Shown: positions 48,868-58,641 of the stretch, piece by piece | Layout: the number at the start of each line of letters is the position of its first letter | Numbering within the stretch: the stretch's first letter is position 1 | From: Endozoicomonas sp. 8E | GTDB taxonomy: Bacteria > Pseudomonadota > Gammaproteobacteria > Pseudomonadales > Endozoicomonadaceae | DNA length: 64,000 bases | Direction of reading: 5' to 3' | Assembly: GCF_032883915.1 (NCBI RefSeq) | Contig: NZ_CP120717.1 | Location: 6,672,001-6,736,000, forward strand | Notes under the pieces: model-generated | Databases searched by the model: none | What the model was told of the DNA's origin: nothing | Seen by the model: only the letters and a program-made list of their open reading frames with translations | Position numbers and translations under genes: made by a program

Positions 48868-49859
48868 TATTTTTTCCTTTTGGGTTCTTTTATTGCTGAA
48901 GGCTCCTGATCTTCGGTAACTCTCTCTTCCCTATCAGACGGTTCATTAACAGAGGACGCCTTACTGATTCTCTGTGCTCTCGGATGAGCCTTATCATATA
49001 CGTCGGCCAGATGTTGAAAATCAAGATGGGTATATATCTGGGTAGTAGCGATATCACTGTGCCCCAACAGCTCCTGAACCGCCCTGAGATCGCCACTGGA
49101 CTCCAGCAGATGACTGGCAAAAGAGTGTCTCAGCAAGTGAGGATGCATACGCCCAGAGAGCCCCCTGTCTCTGGAAAGCTGACTCACACGGTTTTGCACC
49201 TGACGGGCACTGATACGATTACCCCGCTTTGAGAGAAACAGAGCCTGTACATTTTTTTCCGGAAAAATAACTCTGACGGACAACCATTTTTTTATAGCTT
49301 CACGCGCCTTTCGACCCACCGGCAGCCAGCGTTCTTTTTTGCCCTTGCCCAGCACGATCACCTGCCTGTAATCGTCCCGGAAACTATTGAGATTCAACCC
49401 AACCAGTTCCGAGAGGCGCAGCCCCGAAGAATAGAACAGTTCGAGGATAGCCAGATCCCTGATCACTAGTGGGTCATCATCCTCCTGATCAAGCAGCCTG
49501 GAGAGTTGATCGGCATCCATGGTGACAGGTAACTTTCTGCCCACCTTGGGTGCAGTGACTCTCTGGGCAGGGTTATCTGCAACCTTTCCCTGCCGGTTAA
49601 GGTAACGATAAAAACTGCGAACGGATGAAAGCAGGCGATGCAGACTCTTCTGCCCAAGGCCCTGGCCATGCAACTCTGCCAGCCATGTCCGGAGCTGACG
49701 TTCTTCAAGCTTTTGCCACTGAGTGATTCCAAGCACTTCGGCCTGTTTCAGTAATTTACCCAGATCGCTCTGATACGCCGAGCAGGTATGAACAGAGCTA
49801 TTTTTTTCAAACTTCAGATAATCGAGAAAAGCATCAATATCCTGTTGCAGGAAACCCAT
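48867..49859 (-). CDS. xerC: Tyrosine recombinase XerC
   Basis: 330 residues from the ATG at 49859. Resolves chromosome dimers at dif with XerD. Catalytic residues visible: Arg in SSGLRLSELVGL, Lys in LGKGKKERWLP, HLLRHSFASHLL (His, Arg), LGHSDIATTQIYTHLD (His and Tyr nucleophile). A charged C-terminal tail of about 30 residues (ending KEPKRKK) is longer than usual. The dapF/DUF484 genes that normally precede xerC are replaced by the RING-gene island. Confidence 0.95.
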   Translation of the reverse strand: MGFLQQDIDAFLDYLKFEKNSSVHTCSAYQSDLGKLLKQAEVLGITQWQKLEERQLRTWLAELHGQGLGQKSLHRLLSSVRSFYRYLNRQGKVADNPAQRVTAPKVGRKLPVTMDADQLSRLLDQEDDDPLVIRDLAILELFYSSGLRLSELVGLNLNSFRDDYRQVIVLGKGKKERWLPVGRKAREAIKKWLSVRVIFPEKNVQALFLSKRGNRISARQVQNRVSQLSRDRGLSGRMHPHLLRHSFASHLLESSGDLRAVQELLGHSDIATTQIYTHLDFQHLADVYDKAHPRAQRISKASSVNEPSDREERVTEDQEPSAIKEPKRKK

Positions 49860-50039
49860 GACAGACCCTTTGGTAAGCACATCTGTTCATCATTCACCAA
49901 GGCCTCTATCCATGCAATATCGATAACGATGGTTCTTTTGCATTTTTGCGGGAAATATAGCTCGCGACCAGCCTCCTGTTACCCGCAGGGAACCAAAACC
50001 AGATACAAGTGTCAAATGTAAAAAAAGTGAGGTTTTCAT

Positions 50040-50609
50040 ATGAATGCTACCGAAGGTGTTAGATGTGCAATATGCCACGATTCAGTAGAATGCAGTCCCT
50101 TCAAACTAACATGCGGACATGCTTTTGGTAAATCGTGCATGCGGGTATGGATGGAAAATTCTGGCCAAAAGAACTGCGCGATGTGTAGAAAAGAATTAAC
50201 TCATGACGAAATAACACAGATAAACGATCTCCCGTTATATGATCGAACTGTAAATATTTTGAAAAAAGCTACCCCAATCTTTACCAAAACTGCTTCGTTT
50301 TATCTCAGGCTTTGCAGCATTTACGTTGTTGTTTCCGCAATTAAGTTAAAGTCTTTGGAAGCTTTCTCAGTTTCATATATTACCAGTATTGTGAATCCTG
50401 CCGTGTCTATTCCAACAGGTGTTATCGGGGCTCTCGGGGCTGCTGCTGGTGTCCCCAGAATTTATTCAACTGCTGCTGGGGCTGCATTCGGGGCTAGTGT
50501 CATGGCTGTGTCTAATAATCCTTTCTTAAAAACTTTCTCTTATCGGGTTGCAGTGGGGGTCATTTCGGGAGCTTCATTAGCTTATACATCATATAGCAGT
50601 AGGAGGTGA
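50040..50609 (+). CDS. RING-finger membrane protein, candidate E3
   Basis: 189 residues, no signal peptide. Residues 9-49 form a RING finger: CAIC, then CGHAFGKSC, then CAMC. The position of the fifth zinc ligand (normally Cys/His in CxHxFC) is Gly (codon GGT), so seven of eight ligands remain. Residues about 85-180 are hydrophobic with three or four possible membrane segments rich in Ala/Gly/Ser. RING domains recruit E2 enzymes in eukaryotic ubiquitination. It opens the E3-like island and is divergent from xerC. Function unproved. Confidence 0.75.
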   Translation: MNATEGVRCAICHDSVECSPFKLTCGHAFGKSCMRVWMENSGQKNCAMCRKELTHDEITQINDLPLYDRTVNILKKATPIFTKTASFYLRLCSIYVVVSAIKLKSLEAFSVSYITSIVNPAVSIPTGVIGALGAAAGVPRIYSTAAGAAFGASVMAVSNNPFLKTFSYRVAVGVISGASLAYTSYSSRR

Positions 50610-50719
50610 GTTTCACTTTCATCCGCTTCGACCTTGCAGTGACTCGTGATTAAGGCAATGAACCGTACAATTATCCTGATTCGAGCGAGTGAGTGCGTTT
50701 AAGGCTCTGCAACTCACGG

Positions 50720-50907
50720 AAAGTACCCCATCTGGCAATTCTGAAGTTCTTGTCTATTCTCTGTCTGTTCTATCAATATCAAGACCAGTCAAAAGTGTTC
50801 CTTTGTTTTTCCAGAGCAGAAAGTCGGCACAGATTTTTCCGGCGTTTTCCATCAGACAAGCAGGGCTGGGTTGGTATTATTAACACCCGTTGTTTAGAAA
50901 GATTTGA
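50720..50907 (+). repeat. Upstream block of E3-like gene A
   Basis: Homologous to the 238-bp blocks before genes B and C, but more diverged. No promoter with good consensus is seen; the ATG is preceded only by a weak AGAAAG. 50610-50719 holds nothing recognised. Confidence 0.7.
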
Positions 50908-53325
50908 ATGCATTTTTACCGTTTCTTCCTGGCATTTGTTCTTTTACTACTGGCTCTGGCGGTCTTGCCGTTATGTTATTCCTCAACCATTATTGACCGA
51001 AATAATCACGATGGACACAGGGTTCGGATTGAAATCAATGATGGTACAGATCCGCAGCAGGCGAGTCAGTGGCAAGTCAGTTTGCTGCTTCCGGAAGGCT
51101 TCAATAACCGTAAAAGCAGCCTTTGTTTTAAGGCGCCTGTGGTGTCAGCAGATTCGAACAGTATCGTACTGTTGACCATGAACACCCCGGGTAACTATTG
51201 CTACCAGCTGGTAATAGTGACAGAGATGCAAAAAACCGTCTTTCAGGATGTCTCCAAACGTGCCTCTGAAAGCGGCACACTGGTTCGTTTAAAATCCACG
51301 ACGGCAGACAGACCAGAGATTATCTCTGTAAACAGTGATCAACCGCTGAACGTCAAACCCCAGGATACCCCACTGACCTTTCTGGTCTATTCCGACAACA
51401 TGACTGACAGCGGGCTGGAAGCCGGTCAAAACCGAAATAGCACACTGGCAATGACAGGAGAATGGCTCGCTGGCAACGCAGATTTTTCCGGTGGCGGTAA
51501 TGGAGGCTTCTTCTACTCACCTCCTCCACCATGGGGAGGAGGTGGGAGAGCATCGGGATTATTCGAAATGGACCTGATTATCCTGAGACCCGTCATCAAC
51601 TGGCTGATGTCTATGGGCAAGGATTCCAGCTCACCTGAGGAACAGCCATCCCCGACGCGTCTGAAAATAACACGCGTCAATGGCGATGGCTCCTCCAGTG
51701 AAGCCGTTATACCCCTTGGCTGGCTTGACTTCCTGAGCACTGATCAACTGACCGATGTTAATTTCTGGAACACTCTCTTCCAACGTGCCGCCATTTCTTG
51801 CCCGGCGAGCGAGAGTCTTCACTGGCAGCTTAGCTGTTTGAAGCGATTTTTTGAGCACACTGCCTTGAAGACAGATCATGCTGGTGGCTTAAAGGCAGGT
51901 AACCAAGGTGGAGAACCCTCGGGTAAGTTACCAGATGAAGCATCAAAGGAAGAAAGTAACGACCACCAAAAAGAAAAAAAAGGTGAGCCTGAAGATCAGG
52001 GCAGCGGTCCACCGGGAGAAGGCAATTCTGATAATGGCGATGGTAATAACAGAAAAGACGACAATGGAAAAGAAAGTGAAAAAAACACCAAGACTCAAGA
52101 CCTTCAGGTCATTGCCAACCAACTTGTAGCCCTCATTGAAAGCGACAATCCCGATGCCGTTTTTATGCTGAGACAAATACTGGATGAGCTGGACATGCCT
52201 CAGCGTTTGCAGGTTCTGGAAACAAAAGGCACAAACACCCAAGGCAATACTGTCACGCCTCTTGAGGCGATATTGAAACTACAGCGTTCTTTCTATGAGA
52301 ACTCAACGCGCAACCGGTTTATTGAGCAGCTGATAGAAGCTACGAGCGACCAATCAAGGACCCTGGATAATCTTAACATTCCGTCTGAACGCCAACCAAT
52401 GATTCCACCGGACCGGTCAATGCCCGAAGCTGGCGACAATAACCTGATGATTTTGTATAAGATTGTTCAGGACATCATCAACAGGTTCAATCAATCTGAC
52501 CCGCAGCCATCAATAGGACACTTTGAAAAATCTTGCTTTACTGAGTACCTCGTTCAATTACTCCTGCTCTATTCAAACCCACTCGAATCCATTCGTGAGC
52601 TGTTAGGGAAAATATCAGATTCAGTCATCAGACATGATATTATGATTTCTGCACAATCATTGACATTCTCCACTCCTTTTCGCGCTATCCTTATACAACT
52701 TGATCAGCACCCATCGTTCCATGAATTAGAACGCCTCTCAAATGAACTGATAAAAACCCGAAAGCGATTGTGCGAACATTACTACAGGCTCTGCCATGTG
52801 AATTTTAAGTGCTGTGGATTGTATTTCCCCTGCCACAGATGTCATAACGAGAGCGATAAATGCAAAGTGACAGATTGCAGAGCTGTTGATGCATCATGGC
52901 TTCTATGTTCTATCTGTGGATATGAAGGGACGGTTACGGAGAATTCCCAGACATGTCCAAAATGTAACGAGCAAATGTCGCAATATTTCTGTGCAATATG
53001 CAAACACTTCACCGATACGGAAAAAAAACCGTACCACTGCGATAAATGCGGCCTTTGCCGAGTAGAAAAGGATACAACCTATCACTGTGATGTTTGCAAT
53101 ACCTGTCTGGATATAAGGTTACAAGACGTTCACAAATGCCGCGAAAACGCAGGCCACGACGACTGCGGCATCTGCATGGAAGGTGTCTTCCCCGGTGGCA
53201 GAGTACTCCCCTGCTTCCACATAGTTCACCATGAGTGCGCCATTGCAATGATTCAAAACGGGATAAGAACCTGCCCTGTTTGCAGATACCCTCTATACAG
53301 TCCGTTGGATGAAAACAATAATTAA
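50908..53325 (+). CDS. Secreted RCHY1/Pirh2-like protein A (CHY-CTCHY-RING)
   Basis: 805 residues. Signal peptide (FVLLLLALAVLPLCYS). Residues 27-200: unknown domain with Cys pairs. About 198-212: GGFFYSPPPPWGGGG. 330-395: charged KEKKGEPEDQG-type linker. 398-615: helical region. 622-690: CHY finger (CEHYYRLCHVNFKCCGLYF, CHRC). 695-744: CTCHY finger (YFCAICKHF, YHCDKCGLCR, HCDVCNTC). 753-792: RING-H2 (CGIC, LPCFHIVHHEC, CPVCR). This order is that of human RCHY1. The E2-contact Ile and Pro and an Arg after the last Cys are present. Compared with gene B, the roughly 155-residue linker before the CHY finger is deleted. Confidence 0.9.
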   Translation: MHFYRFFLAFVLLLLALAVLPLCYSSTIIDRNNHDGHRVRIEINDGTDPQQASQWQVSLLLPEGFNNRKSSLCFKAPVVSADSNSIVLLTMNTPGNYCYQLVIVTEMQKTVFQDVSKRASESGTLVRLKSTTADRPEIISVNSDQPLNVKPQDTPLTFLVYSDNMTDSGLEAGQNRNSTLAMTGEWLAGNADFSGGGNGGFFYSPPPPWGGGGRASGLFEMDLIILRPVINWLMSMGKDSSSPEEQPSPTRLKITRVNGDGSSSEAVIPLGWLDFLSTDQLTDVNFWNTLFQRAAISCPASESLHWQLSCLKRFFEHTALKTDHAGGLKAGNQGGEPSGKLPDEASKEESNDHQKEKKGEPEDQGSGPPGEGNSDNGDGNNRKDDNGKESEKNTKTQDLQVIANQLVALIESDNPDAVFMLRQILDELDMPQRLQVLETKGTNTQGNTVTPLEAILKLQRSFYENSTRNRFIEQLIEATSDQSRTLDNLNIPSERQPMIPPDRSMPEAGDNNLMILYKIVQDIINRFNQSDPQPSIGHFEKSCFTEYLVQLLLLYSNPLESIRELLGKISDSVIRHDIMISAQSLTFSTPFRAILIQLDQHPSFHELERLSNELIKTRKRLCEHYYRLCHVNFKCCGLYFPCHRCHNESDKCKVTDCRAVDASWLLCSICGYEGTVTENSQTCPKCNEQMSQYFCAICKHFTDTEKKPYHCDKCGLCRVEKDTTYHCDVCNTCLDIRLQDVHKCRENAGHDDCGICMEGVFPGGRVLPCFHIVHHECAIAMIQNGIRTCPVCRYPLYSPLDENNN
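51518..51544. repeat. Palindrome in the Pro/Gly codons, gene A
   Basis: CACCTCCTCC-ACCATGG-GGAGGAGGTG, perfect 10-bp arms, coding for PPPPWGGGG. Also at 59252-59278 in gene C; degraded in B (54471-54494) and extended in D (61848-61882). Confidence 0.9.
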
Positions 53326-53372
53326 CCGTCTGACCGGATTTAATAATCACCGTCGTGATCGCTCCATGTTGA

Positions 53373-53581
53373 TAAGTACTCAGCCATACGGAATCGAATA
53401 TTTCTGGCTTATTGGGCAGGTGCTCTGCAAGGCGCAACGACGGGAACATAGCAAGCTATGTGACCAGAGTTGCAACGCAGCACGACTGCATGGATGCAGG
53501 AGCTAGAGCAACGCAGGAGCAGTTGCCGCGAGTGCCTGAACAATAAGTCAGAAAATATGATTTCGTATGGTTGAGTACTTA
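53373..53581. repeat. MITE with TA target duplication, long form
   Basis: 209 bp, ends TAAGTACTCA/TGAGTACTTA. The same element as 47065-47237 (inverted) plus 36 bp flanked by GCAACGCAG repeats. The empty site can be read after gene B (CATGTTTACAGTACAGG near 56777). Lies between E3-like genes A and B. Confidence 0.88.
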
Positions 53582-53607
53582 GTACAGGAAGAGGGGCGAT
53601 GGTGCAG

Positions 53608-53845
53608 TTTTTAGCGCTGAAGAGGTTGCTGCTGCCAAAGGTCTTGTGGCACATGGCAAGTAACCCATTTAGCAATTCAGAAATTCTTGTCTATTCTCTG
53701 TTTGTTCTGCGGATAATAAGACCGGTCAATAATGTTCCTTTATTTTCCCAGTGCAGAAAGTCAGCACAGATTGTCCTGACTTTTTCTATCAGACCAGGAG
53801 GGTTGGCGTTGGTGTTGTTAACAAAAGTTATTTAGAAAGACTTGA
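53608..53845 (+). repeat. 238-bp upstream block of E3-like gene B
   Basis: Almost identical to 58404-58641 before gene C, from TTTTTAGCGCTGAA to the start codon. It shows that the duplicated unit comprises upstream DNA plus gene and probably carries the promoter. Confidence 0.88.
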
Positions 53846-56737
53846 ATGCTTTTTTACCGTTTTTTCATAGCATTTGCACTTTTCCAAATGGTTATGATGA
53901 CTGTGCAGTTGTGTCATTCCGCAACCATCATTGAACGACACTATCCCGATGGGCGCAGGGCTCGGATTGAAATCAATCATGGCACAGATCCCCAGGGTGT
54001 GAGTCAGTGGCAAATGAGTTTGCTGCTTCCGGAAGATTTCGATGACCAAAACAGCACCCTCTGCTTTAAGGCGCCTGTAGTGTCAGCAGATAGGAACAGT
54101 ATCGCACTATTGGTCAAAAACGACTTGGGTAACTATTGCTATCAGCTGGTAATAGTCGCAAAGGAGCAAACATACGTCTCCCTGGATGTCTCAAAAAGTG
54201 CCTCAAAAAGTGCCTCTGAAAACAGCACACTTGTGCGCTTAAAATCCACGACGGCAGACAAACCGGAGTTGGCTTCTGTCACCACCAATAATCTCCTTAA
54301 CGGCAAATCCCATGCTACCCCACTGACCTTTCTGGTCTATTCCGACAACATGACTGACAGCGGGCTGGAAGCCGGTCAAAACCGAAATAGCACACTGGCA
54401 ATGACAGGAGAAAGGCTCGCTGGCAACGCAGATTTTTCCGGTGGCGGTAATGGAGGCTTCTTCTACTCACCACCTCCACCATGGGGAGGAGGTGGGAGAG
54501 CATCGGGATTATTCGAAATAGATCTGATTATCCTGAGACCCGTCATCAACTGGCTGATGTCTATGGGCAAGGATTCCAGCTCACCTGAGGAACAGCCATC
54601 CCCGACGCGTCTGAAAATAACACGCGTCAATGGCGATGGCTCCTCCAGTGAAGCCGTTATACCCCTTGGCTGGCTTGACTTCCTGAGCACTGATCAACTG
54701 ACCGATGTTAATTTCTGGAACACTCTCTTCCAACGTGCCGCCATTTCTTGCCCGGCGAGCGAGAGTCTTCACTGGCAGCTTGGCTGTTTGAAGCGATTTT
54801 TTGAGCACACTGCCTTGAAGACAGATCATGCTGGTGGCTTAAAGGCGGTTAATGAAGGTGGAGAACCCTCGGGTAAGTTACCAGATGAAGCATCAAAGGA
54901 AGAAAGTAACGACCACCAAAAAGAAAAAAAAGGTGAGCCTGAAGATCAGGGCAGCGGTCCACCGGGAGAAGGCAATTCTGATAATGGCGATGGTAATAAC
55001 AGAAAAGACGACAATGGAAAAGAAAGTGAAAAAAACACCAAGACTCAAGACCTTCAGGTCATTGCCAACCAACTTGTAGCCCTCATTGAAAGCGACAATC
55101 CCGATGCCGTTTTTATGCTGAGACAAATACTGGATGGGCTGGACATGCCTCAGCGTTTGCAGGTGCTGGAAACAAAAGGCACAAACACCCAAGGCAATAC
55201 TGTCACGCCTCTTGAGGCGATATTGAAACTACAGCGTTCTTTCTATGAGAACTCAACGCGCAACCGGTTTATTGAGCAGCTGATAGAAGCTACGAGCGAC
55301 CAATCAAGGACCCTGGATAATCTTAACTTTCCGTCTGAACGCCAACCAATGATTCCACCGGACCGGTCAATGCCCCAAGCTGGCGACAATAACCTGATGA
55401 TTTTGTATAAGATTGTTCAGGACATCATCAACAGGTTCAATCAATCTGACCCGCAGCCATCAATAGGACACTTTGAAAAATCTTGCTTTACTGAGTACCT
55501 CGTTCAATTACTCCTGCTCTATTCAAACCCACTCGAATCCATTCGTGAGCTGTTAGGGAAAATATCAGATTCAGTCATCAGACATGATATTATGATTTCT
55601 ACACAATCATTGACATTCTCCACTCCTTTTCGCGCTATCCTTATACAACTTGATCAGCACCCATCGTTCCATGAATTAGAACGCCTCTCAAATGAACTGA
55701 TAAGACAGGCGCTTACTTCCCTCTTACTGCAAGAGCCCTCAGTACTGGTGCCTTTAACAGAACCTGTAATCAGCAACAGTGATAATACCTCCAGCGATAC
55801 AACTACCAGCAATGCCAATAGATTCACGGATTCCATCCAGCAAGTTGATAACTACCAAAATGCCTCTGGCTCTACCGGCAGTTTCTCTAATCCACCCACC
55901 GAAAGATACTTAACGCAGGAAGCAAGGCCAAAGCAGCCTGCCCTTGCCGGCCAGCTAAATGACGCTTCCGGTATTGCCCGGATGACGGATAGACACGGAC
56001 TAACTTTAGCTCCCTCAGCGGTGACTCCGGGAAATGCATCTAATGCAGGCGGCAGCCCGGCGATGCAAACTAATGGCACAAAGTGTTCTGCTTATTACCA
56101 GCTATGCAGCTCCCATAATCAGGAGGCAACCCCGTCGGGTACAGAATTAACGACAGCGGTTCAAAAAAACCGAAAGCGATTGTGCGAACATTACAACAGG
56201 CTCTGCCATGTAAATTTTAAGTGCTGTGGATTGTATTTCCCCTGCCACAAATGTCATAACGAGAGCGATAAATGCAAAGTGACAGATTGCAAAGCTGTTG
56301 ATGCAACACGGCTTCAATGTTCTATGTGTGGCTATGAAGGGACGGTTACGGAGAATTCCCAGACATGTCCAAAATGTAACGAGCAAATGTCGCAATATTT
56401 CTGTGCAATATGCAAACACTTCACCGATACGGAAAAAAAACCGCACCACTGCGATAAATGCGGCCTTTGCCGAGTAGAAAAGGATGGAAGCTATCACTGT
56501 GATGTTTGCAATACCTGTCTGAATATAAGGTTACAAGACGTTCACAAATGCCGGGAAAACGCAGGCCACGATGACTGCGGCATCTGCCTGGAAGATGTCT
56601 TCCGCGGTGGCAGAGTACTCCCCTGCTCCCACATAGTTCATCGTGAGTGCGCCATTGCAATAATTCAAAACGAGATAAGAACCTGCCCTGTTTGCAGATA
56701 CCCTATATACACTCAGTTGTATGAAAACAATAATTAA
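53846..56737 (+). CDS. Secreted RCHY1/Pirh2-like protein B (CHY-CTCHY-RING)
   Basis: 963 residues. Signal peptide (FIAFALFQMVMMTVQLCHSA). Body as in gene A: PPPPWGGGG at about 210-220, charged linker, helical region nearly identical to A. Then a Ser/Thr/Asn-rich linker of about 155 residues (starting RQALTSLLLQEPS). Zinc fingers from about 779: CEHYNRLCHVNFKCCGLYF, then CTCHY with HHCDKCGLCR, then RING-H2 at 911-950 (CGICLEDVF, LPCSHIVHREC, CPVCR). The RING is closer to consensus than in A (LED and CSH). A SAS-KSAS local duplication occurs near 120. Candidate E3 ubiquitin ligase. Confidence 0.9.
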   Translation: MLFYRFFIAFALFQMVMMTVQLCHSATIIERHYPDGRRARIEINHGTDPQGVSQWQMSLLLPEDFDDQNSTLCFKAPVVSADRNSIALLVKNDLGNYCYQLVIVAKEQTYVSLDVSKSASKSASENSTLVRLKSTTADKPELASVTTNNLLNGKSHATPLTFLVYSDNMTDSGLEAGQNRNSTLAMTGERLAGNADFSGGGNGGFFYSPPPPWGGGGRASGLFEIDLIILRPVINWLMSMGKDSSSPEEQPSPTRLKITRVNGDGSSSEAVIPLGWLDFLSTDQLTDVNFWNTLFQRAAISCPASESLHWQLGCLKRFFEHTALKTDHAGGLKAVNEGGEPSGKLPDEASKEESNDHQKEKKGEPEDQGSGPPGEGNSDNGDGNNRKDDNGKESEKNTKTQDLQVIANQLVALIESDNPDAVFMLRQILDGLDMPQRLQVLETKGTNTQGNTVTPLEAILKLQRSFYENSTRNRFIEQLIEATSDQSRTLDNLNFPSERQPMIPPDRSMPQAGDNNLMILYKIVQDIINRFNQSDPQPSIGHFEKSCFTEYLVQLLLLYSNPLESIRELLGKISDSVIRHDIMISTQSLTFSTPFRAILIQLDQHPSFHELERLSNELIRQALTSLLLQEPSVLVPLTEPVISNSDNTSSDTTTSNANRFTDSIQQVDNYQNASGSTGSFSNPPTERYLTQEARPKQPALAGQLNDASGIARMTDRHGLTLAPSAVTPGNASNAGGSPAMQTNGTKCSAYYQLCSSHNQEATPSGTELTTAVQKNRKRLCEHYNRLCHVNFKCCGLYFPCHKCHNESDKCKVTDCKAVDATRLQCSMCGYEGTVTENSQTCPKCNEQMSQYFCAICKHFTDTEKKPHHCDKCGLCRVEKDGSYHCDVCNTCLNIRLQDVHKCRENAGHDDCGICLEDVFRGGRVLPCSHIVHRECAIAIIQNEIRTCPVCRYPIYTQLYENNN

Positions 56738-56859
56738 CCGTCTGACCGGATTTAATAATCACCGTCTTGATCGCTTCATGTTTACAGTACAGGAAAAGGG
56801 GTTAAAAACAGTTCGCAACAATCTATTATAATCTAAAACTATCTTATAAAATCTCATGC

Positions 56860-57193
56860 ATAGATAAGAGATTAGTAAAGATAGGTGAGGCAGCTCGTCT
56901 ACTTGGTACAGACCCAGTAACACTACGAAAATCGGAAAGCACAGGTGAGCTGCTTCCTGCCAGAAAGACCAAAGTTGGAACTTGTTACTACGACGTGTCT
57001 GAATTCATAGGCTACAGTAACGAAGCTGCGCCTACGCTTTGCTATTGCAGAGTATCCGGTCACGACCAAAAGCCAGACTTAGACAGGCAGCAAGAGTTAC
57101 TGGAAGCCTGCTGTTCTGCAAAAGGTTGGCGAACTCAGGTTATACGAAAAAATGCTTGAGACTTTGCGAGATGTTGTTAGCTCACAAGATTGA
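56860..57193 (+). pseudogene. Remnant of IS607 tnpA
   Basis: Start ATG has become ATA, a substitution changes the HTH (KSES for KWES), and about 280 bp covering most of the catalytic domain are deleted between GTTATACG and AAAATGCTTGAG, with loss of frame. Confidence 0.9.
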
Positions 57194-58313
57194 ACTCAGA
57201 CCGACAAAACAACAAGCCGATTATCTTGATAGGGCTTGTGGTTCTCGTCGTCATGCGTTCAATCAACTGTTAGCCCATTTCAATCAAGAAGGCGTTAAAT
57301 GGTCAAAGAAGGCTGCGAATGAAAAATACCAAGAACTCAGGCTTGAGTTTCCCTGGTATGCCGAAGTCAGCCAACGTGTCACCAGGAACACAATCGACGA
57401 TCTTCATGACGCCTTTACTCACTTCTTTCGTCGGGTGAAGAAAGGAGAAAAAGCAGGTTATCCAAGATTCAAGAAGCGAGGACTACACGACAGTTTTTCT
57501 CTCAGAGAAAAACCCAAGTTCGATGTTGATGACAGAACACTTCGCATTGAGAAACTGAAAACCCGCATCAAGATGCGCCAAGAGCTGAGATTCACAGGAA
57601 CACCCTGTCAGGTGACAATCAGTAAGCGCGCCGGAAAGTATTTCGCTTCTATTTTGGTAGACACTCAGGATTACGACCCAAAAGCACAAAGCAATGAGTC
57701 TGTAGGCGTTGATTTTGGCATCAAGGATTTAGCTATTTGTTCGAATGGCAAAACCTTTGCTGCTAATCAGAAACTGAAAGGCTCTCTGAAACGCCTTAAC
57801 AGGAAACAGAGGGCGTTAAGCCGCAAAACAAAGGGAAGCAACCGCTATGTGAAAGCCAAGCGAGCGGTTGCCAAACTACATTACCGGATAAGTAACCAGC
57901 GATCAGCCGTACTACATGAGGTAAGTGATTATCTGACGTCAAGATTCAAAATAATCACCCTCGAAAATCTGAATGTCAAAGGCATGGTAAAAAACCGCAA
58001 ACTGGCAAGAGCAATCAGTGGCGCAGGTTTCGGTAAGCTGAGAGAACTTGTTGAATACAAGGCAGAGCTGAGAGGATGCCAGGTTGTGATTGCAGATCGG
58101 TTCTTTCCCAGCTCGAAGAAGTGTGCGGTTCATACTTGCGACTACGTAAATGACAATCTTACTCTGTCTGATCGTGAGTGGCGGTGTCCAAAATGTAAAA
58201 CTCTGCATGATAGGGATTACAGTGCGAGTTTTAACCTTGATAATTATGGTCGAGACACGTTACAGCTCGACGGGGTCGCCCAGACCCTAAACCCTACGCA
58301 AGAGTGGAGTTAG
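57171..58313 (+). CDS. tnpB: TnpB, RNA-guided nuclease-like protein, complete C-terminus
   Basis: 380 residues from the ATG at 57171 (the frame is open back to 57039 through the tnpA remnant). Nearly identical to the 29473 copy, with RuvC motifs VGVDFGIKDLAIC, ITLENLNVKGM and HDRDYSASFNL. It keeps the usual TnpB ending (DGVAQTLNPTQEWS), which copy 1 lost through a 14-bp deletion. Probably still a functional nuclease; its omega-RNA would come from the 3' end of the element. Confidence 0.9.
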   Translation: MLLAHKIELRPTKQQADYLDRACGSRRHAFNQLLAHFNQEGVKWSKKAANEKYQELRLEFPWYAEVSQRVTRNTIDDLHDAFTHFFRRVKKGEKAGYPRFKKRGLHDSFSLREKPKFDVDDRTLRIEKLKTRIKMRQELRFTGTPCQVTISKRAGKYFASILVDTQDYDPKAQSNESVGVDFGIKDLAICSNGKTFAANQKLKGSLKRLNRKQRALSRKTKGSNRYVKAKRAVAKLHYRISNQRSAVLHEVSDYLTSRFKIITLENLNVKGMVKNRKLARAISGAGFGKLRELVEYKAELRGCQVVIADRFFPSSKKCAVHTCDYVNDNLTLSDREWRCPKCKTLHDRDYSASFNLDNYGRDTLQLDGVAQTLNPTQEWS

Positions 58314-58403
58314 ACACGATTCGTCGTGCATCCATGCCGACGGCGTAGACAAGTCTACATAATTACAGATTATGTTAGATTTTTAGTAGCGGCTATGTTG
58401 CGG

Positions 58404-58641
58404 TTTTTAGCGCTGAAAAGGTTGCTGCTGCCAAAGGTTTTGTGGCACATGGCAAGTAACCCATTTAGCAATTCAGAAATTCTTGTCTATTCTCTGTTTG
58501 TTCTGCGAATAATAAGACCGGTCAATAATGTTCCTTTATTTTCCCAGTGCAGAAAGTCAGCACAGATTGTCCTGACTTTTTCTATCAGACCAGGAGGGTT
58601 GGCGTTGGTGTTGTTAACAAAAGTTATTTAGAAAGATTTGA
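58404..58641 (+). repeat. 238-bp upstream block of E3-like gene C
   Basis: See 53608-53845. Nearly identical, with the IS607 copy ending 11 bp before it. Confidence 0.88.

Larger units (their letters stand above)
56800..58392 (+). mobile_element. IS607-family element, copy 2, tnpA defective
   Basis: About 1.59 kb, same ends as copy 1. It carries a broken tnpA and an intact tnpB. Inserted at a GGGG run in the spacer between genes B and C; the A-B spacer (53588-53612) shows the empty site AGGAAGAGGGGCGATGG. It could move only with TnpA supplied by copy 1. Confidence 0.87.

Noticed and set aside
51943..52242. Minus-strand frames repeated in each E3-like gene (e.g. 54893-55192)
   Set aside because: They recur only because the sense genes are duplicated; they are complements of the charged linker.
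53409..53675. Minus-strand frame ending CRAPAQ across the MITE, with a similar one at 47010-47201
   Set aside because: The shared peptide comes from the MITE's repeat sequence, not from a conserved protein.
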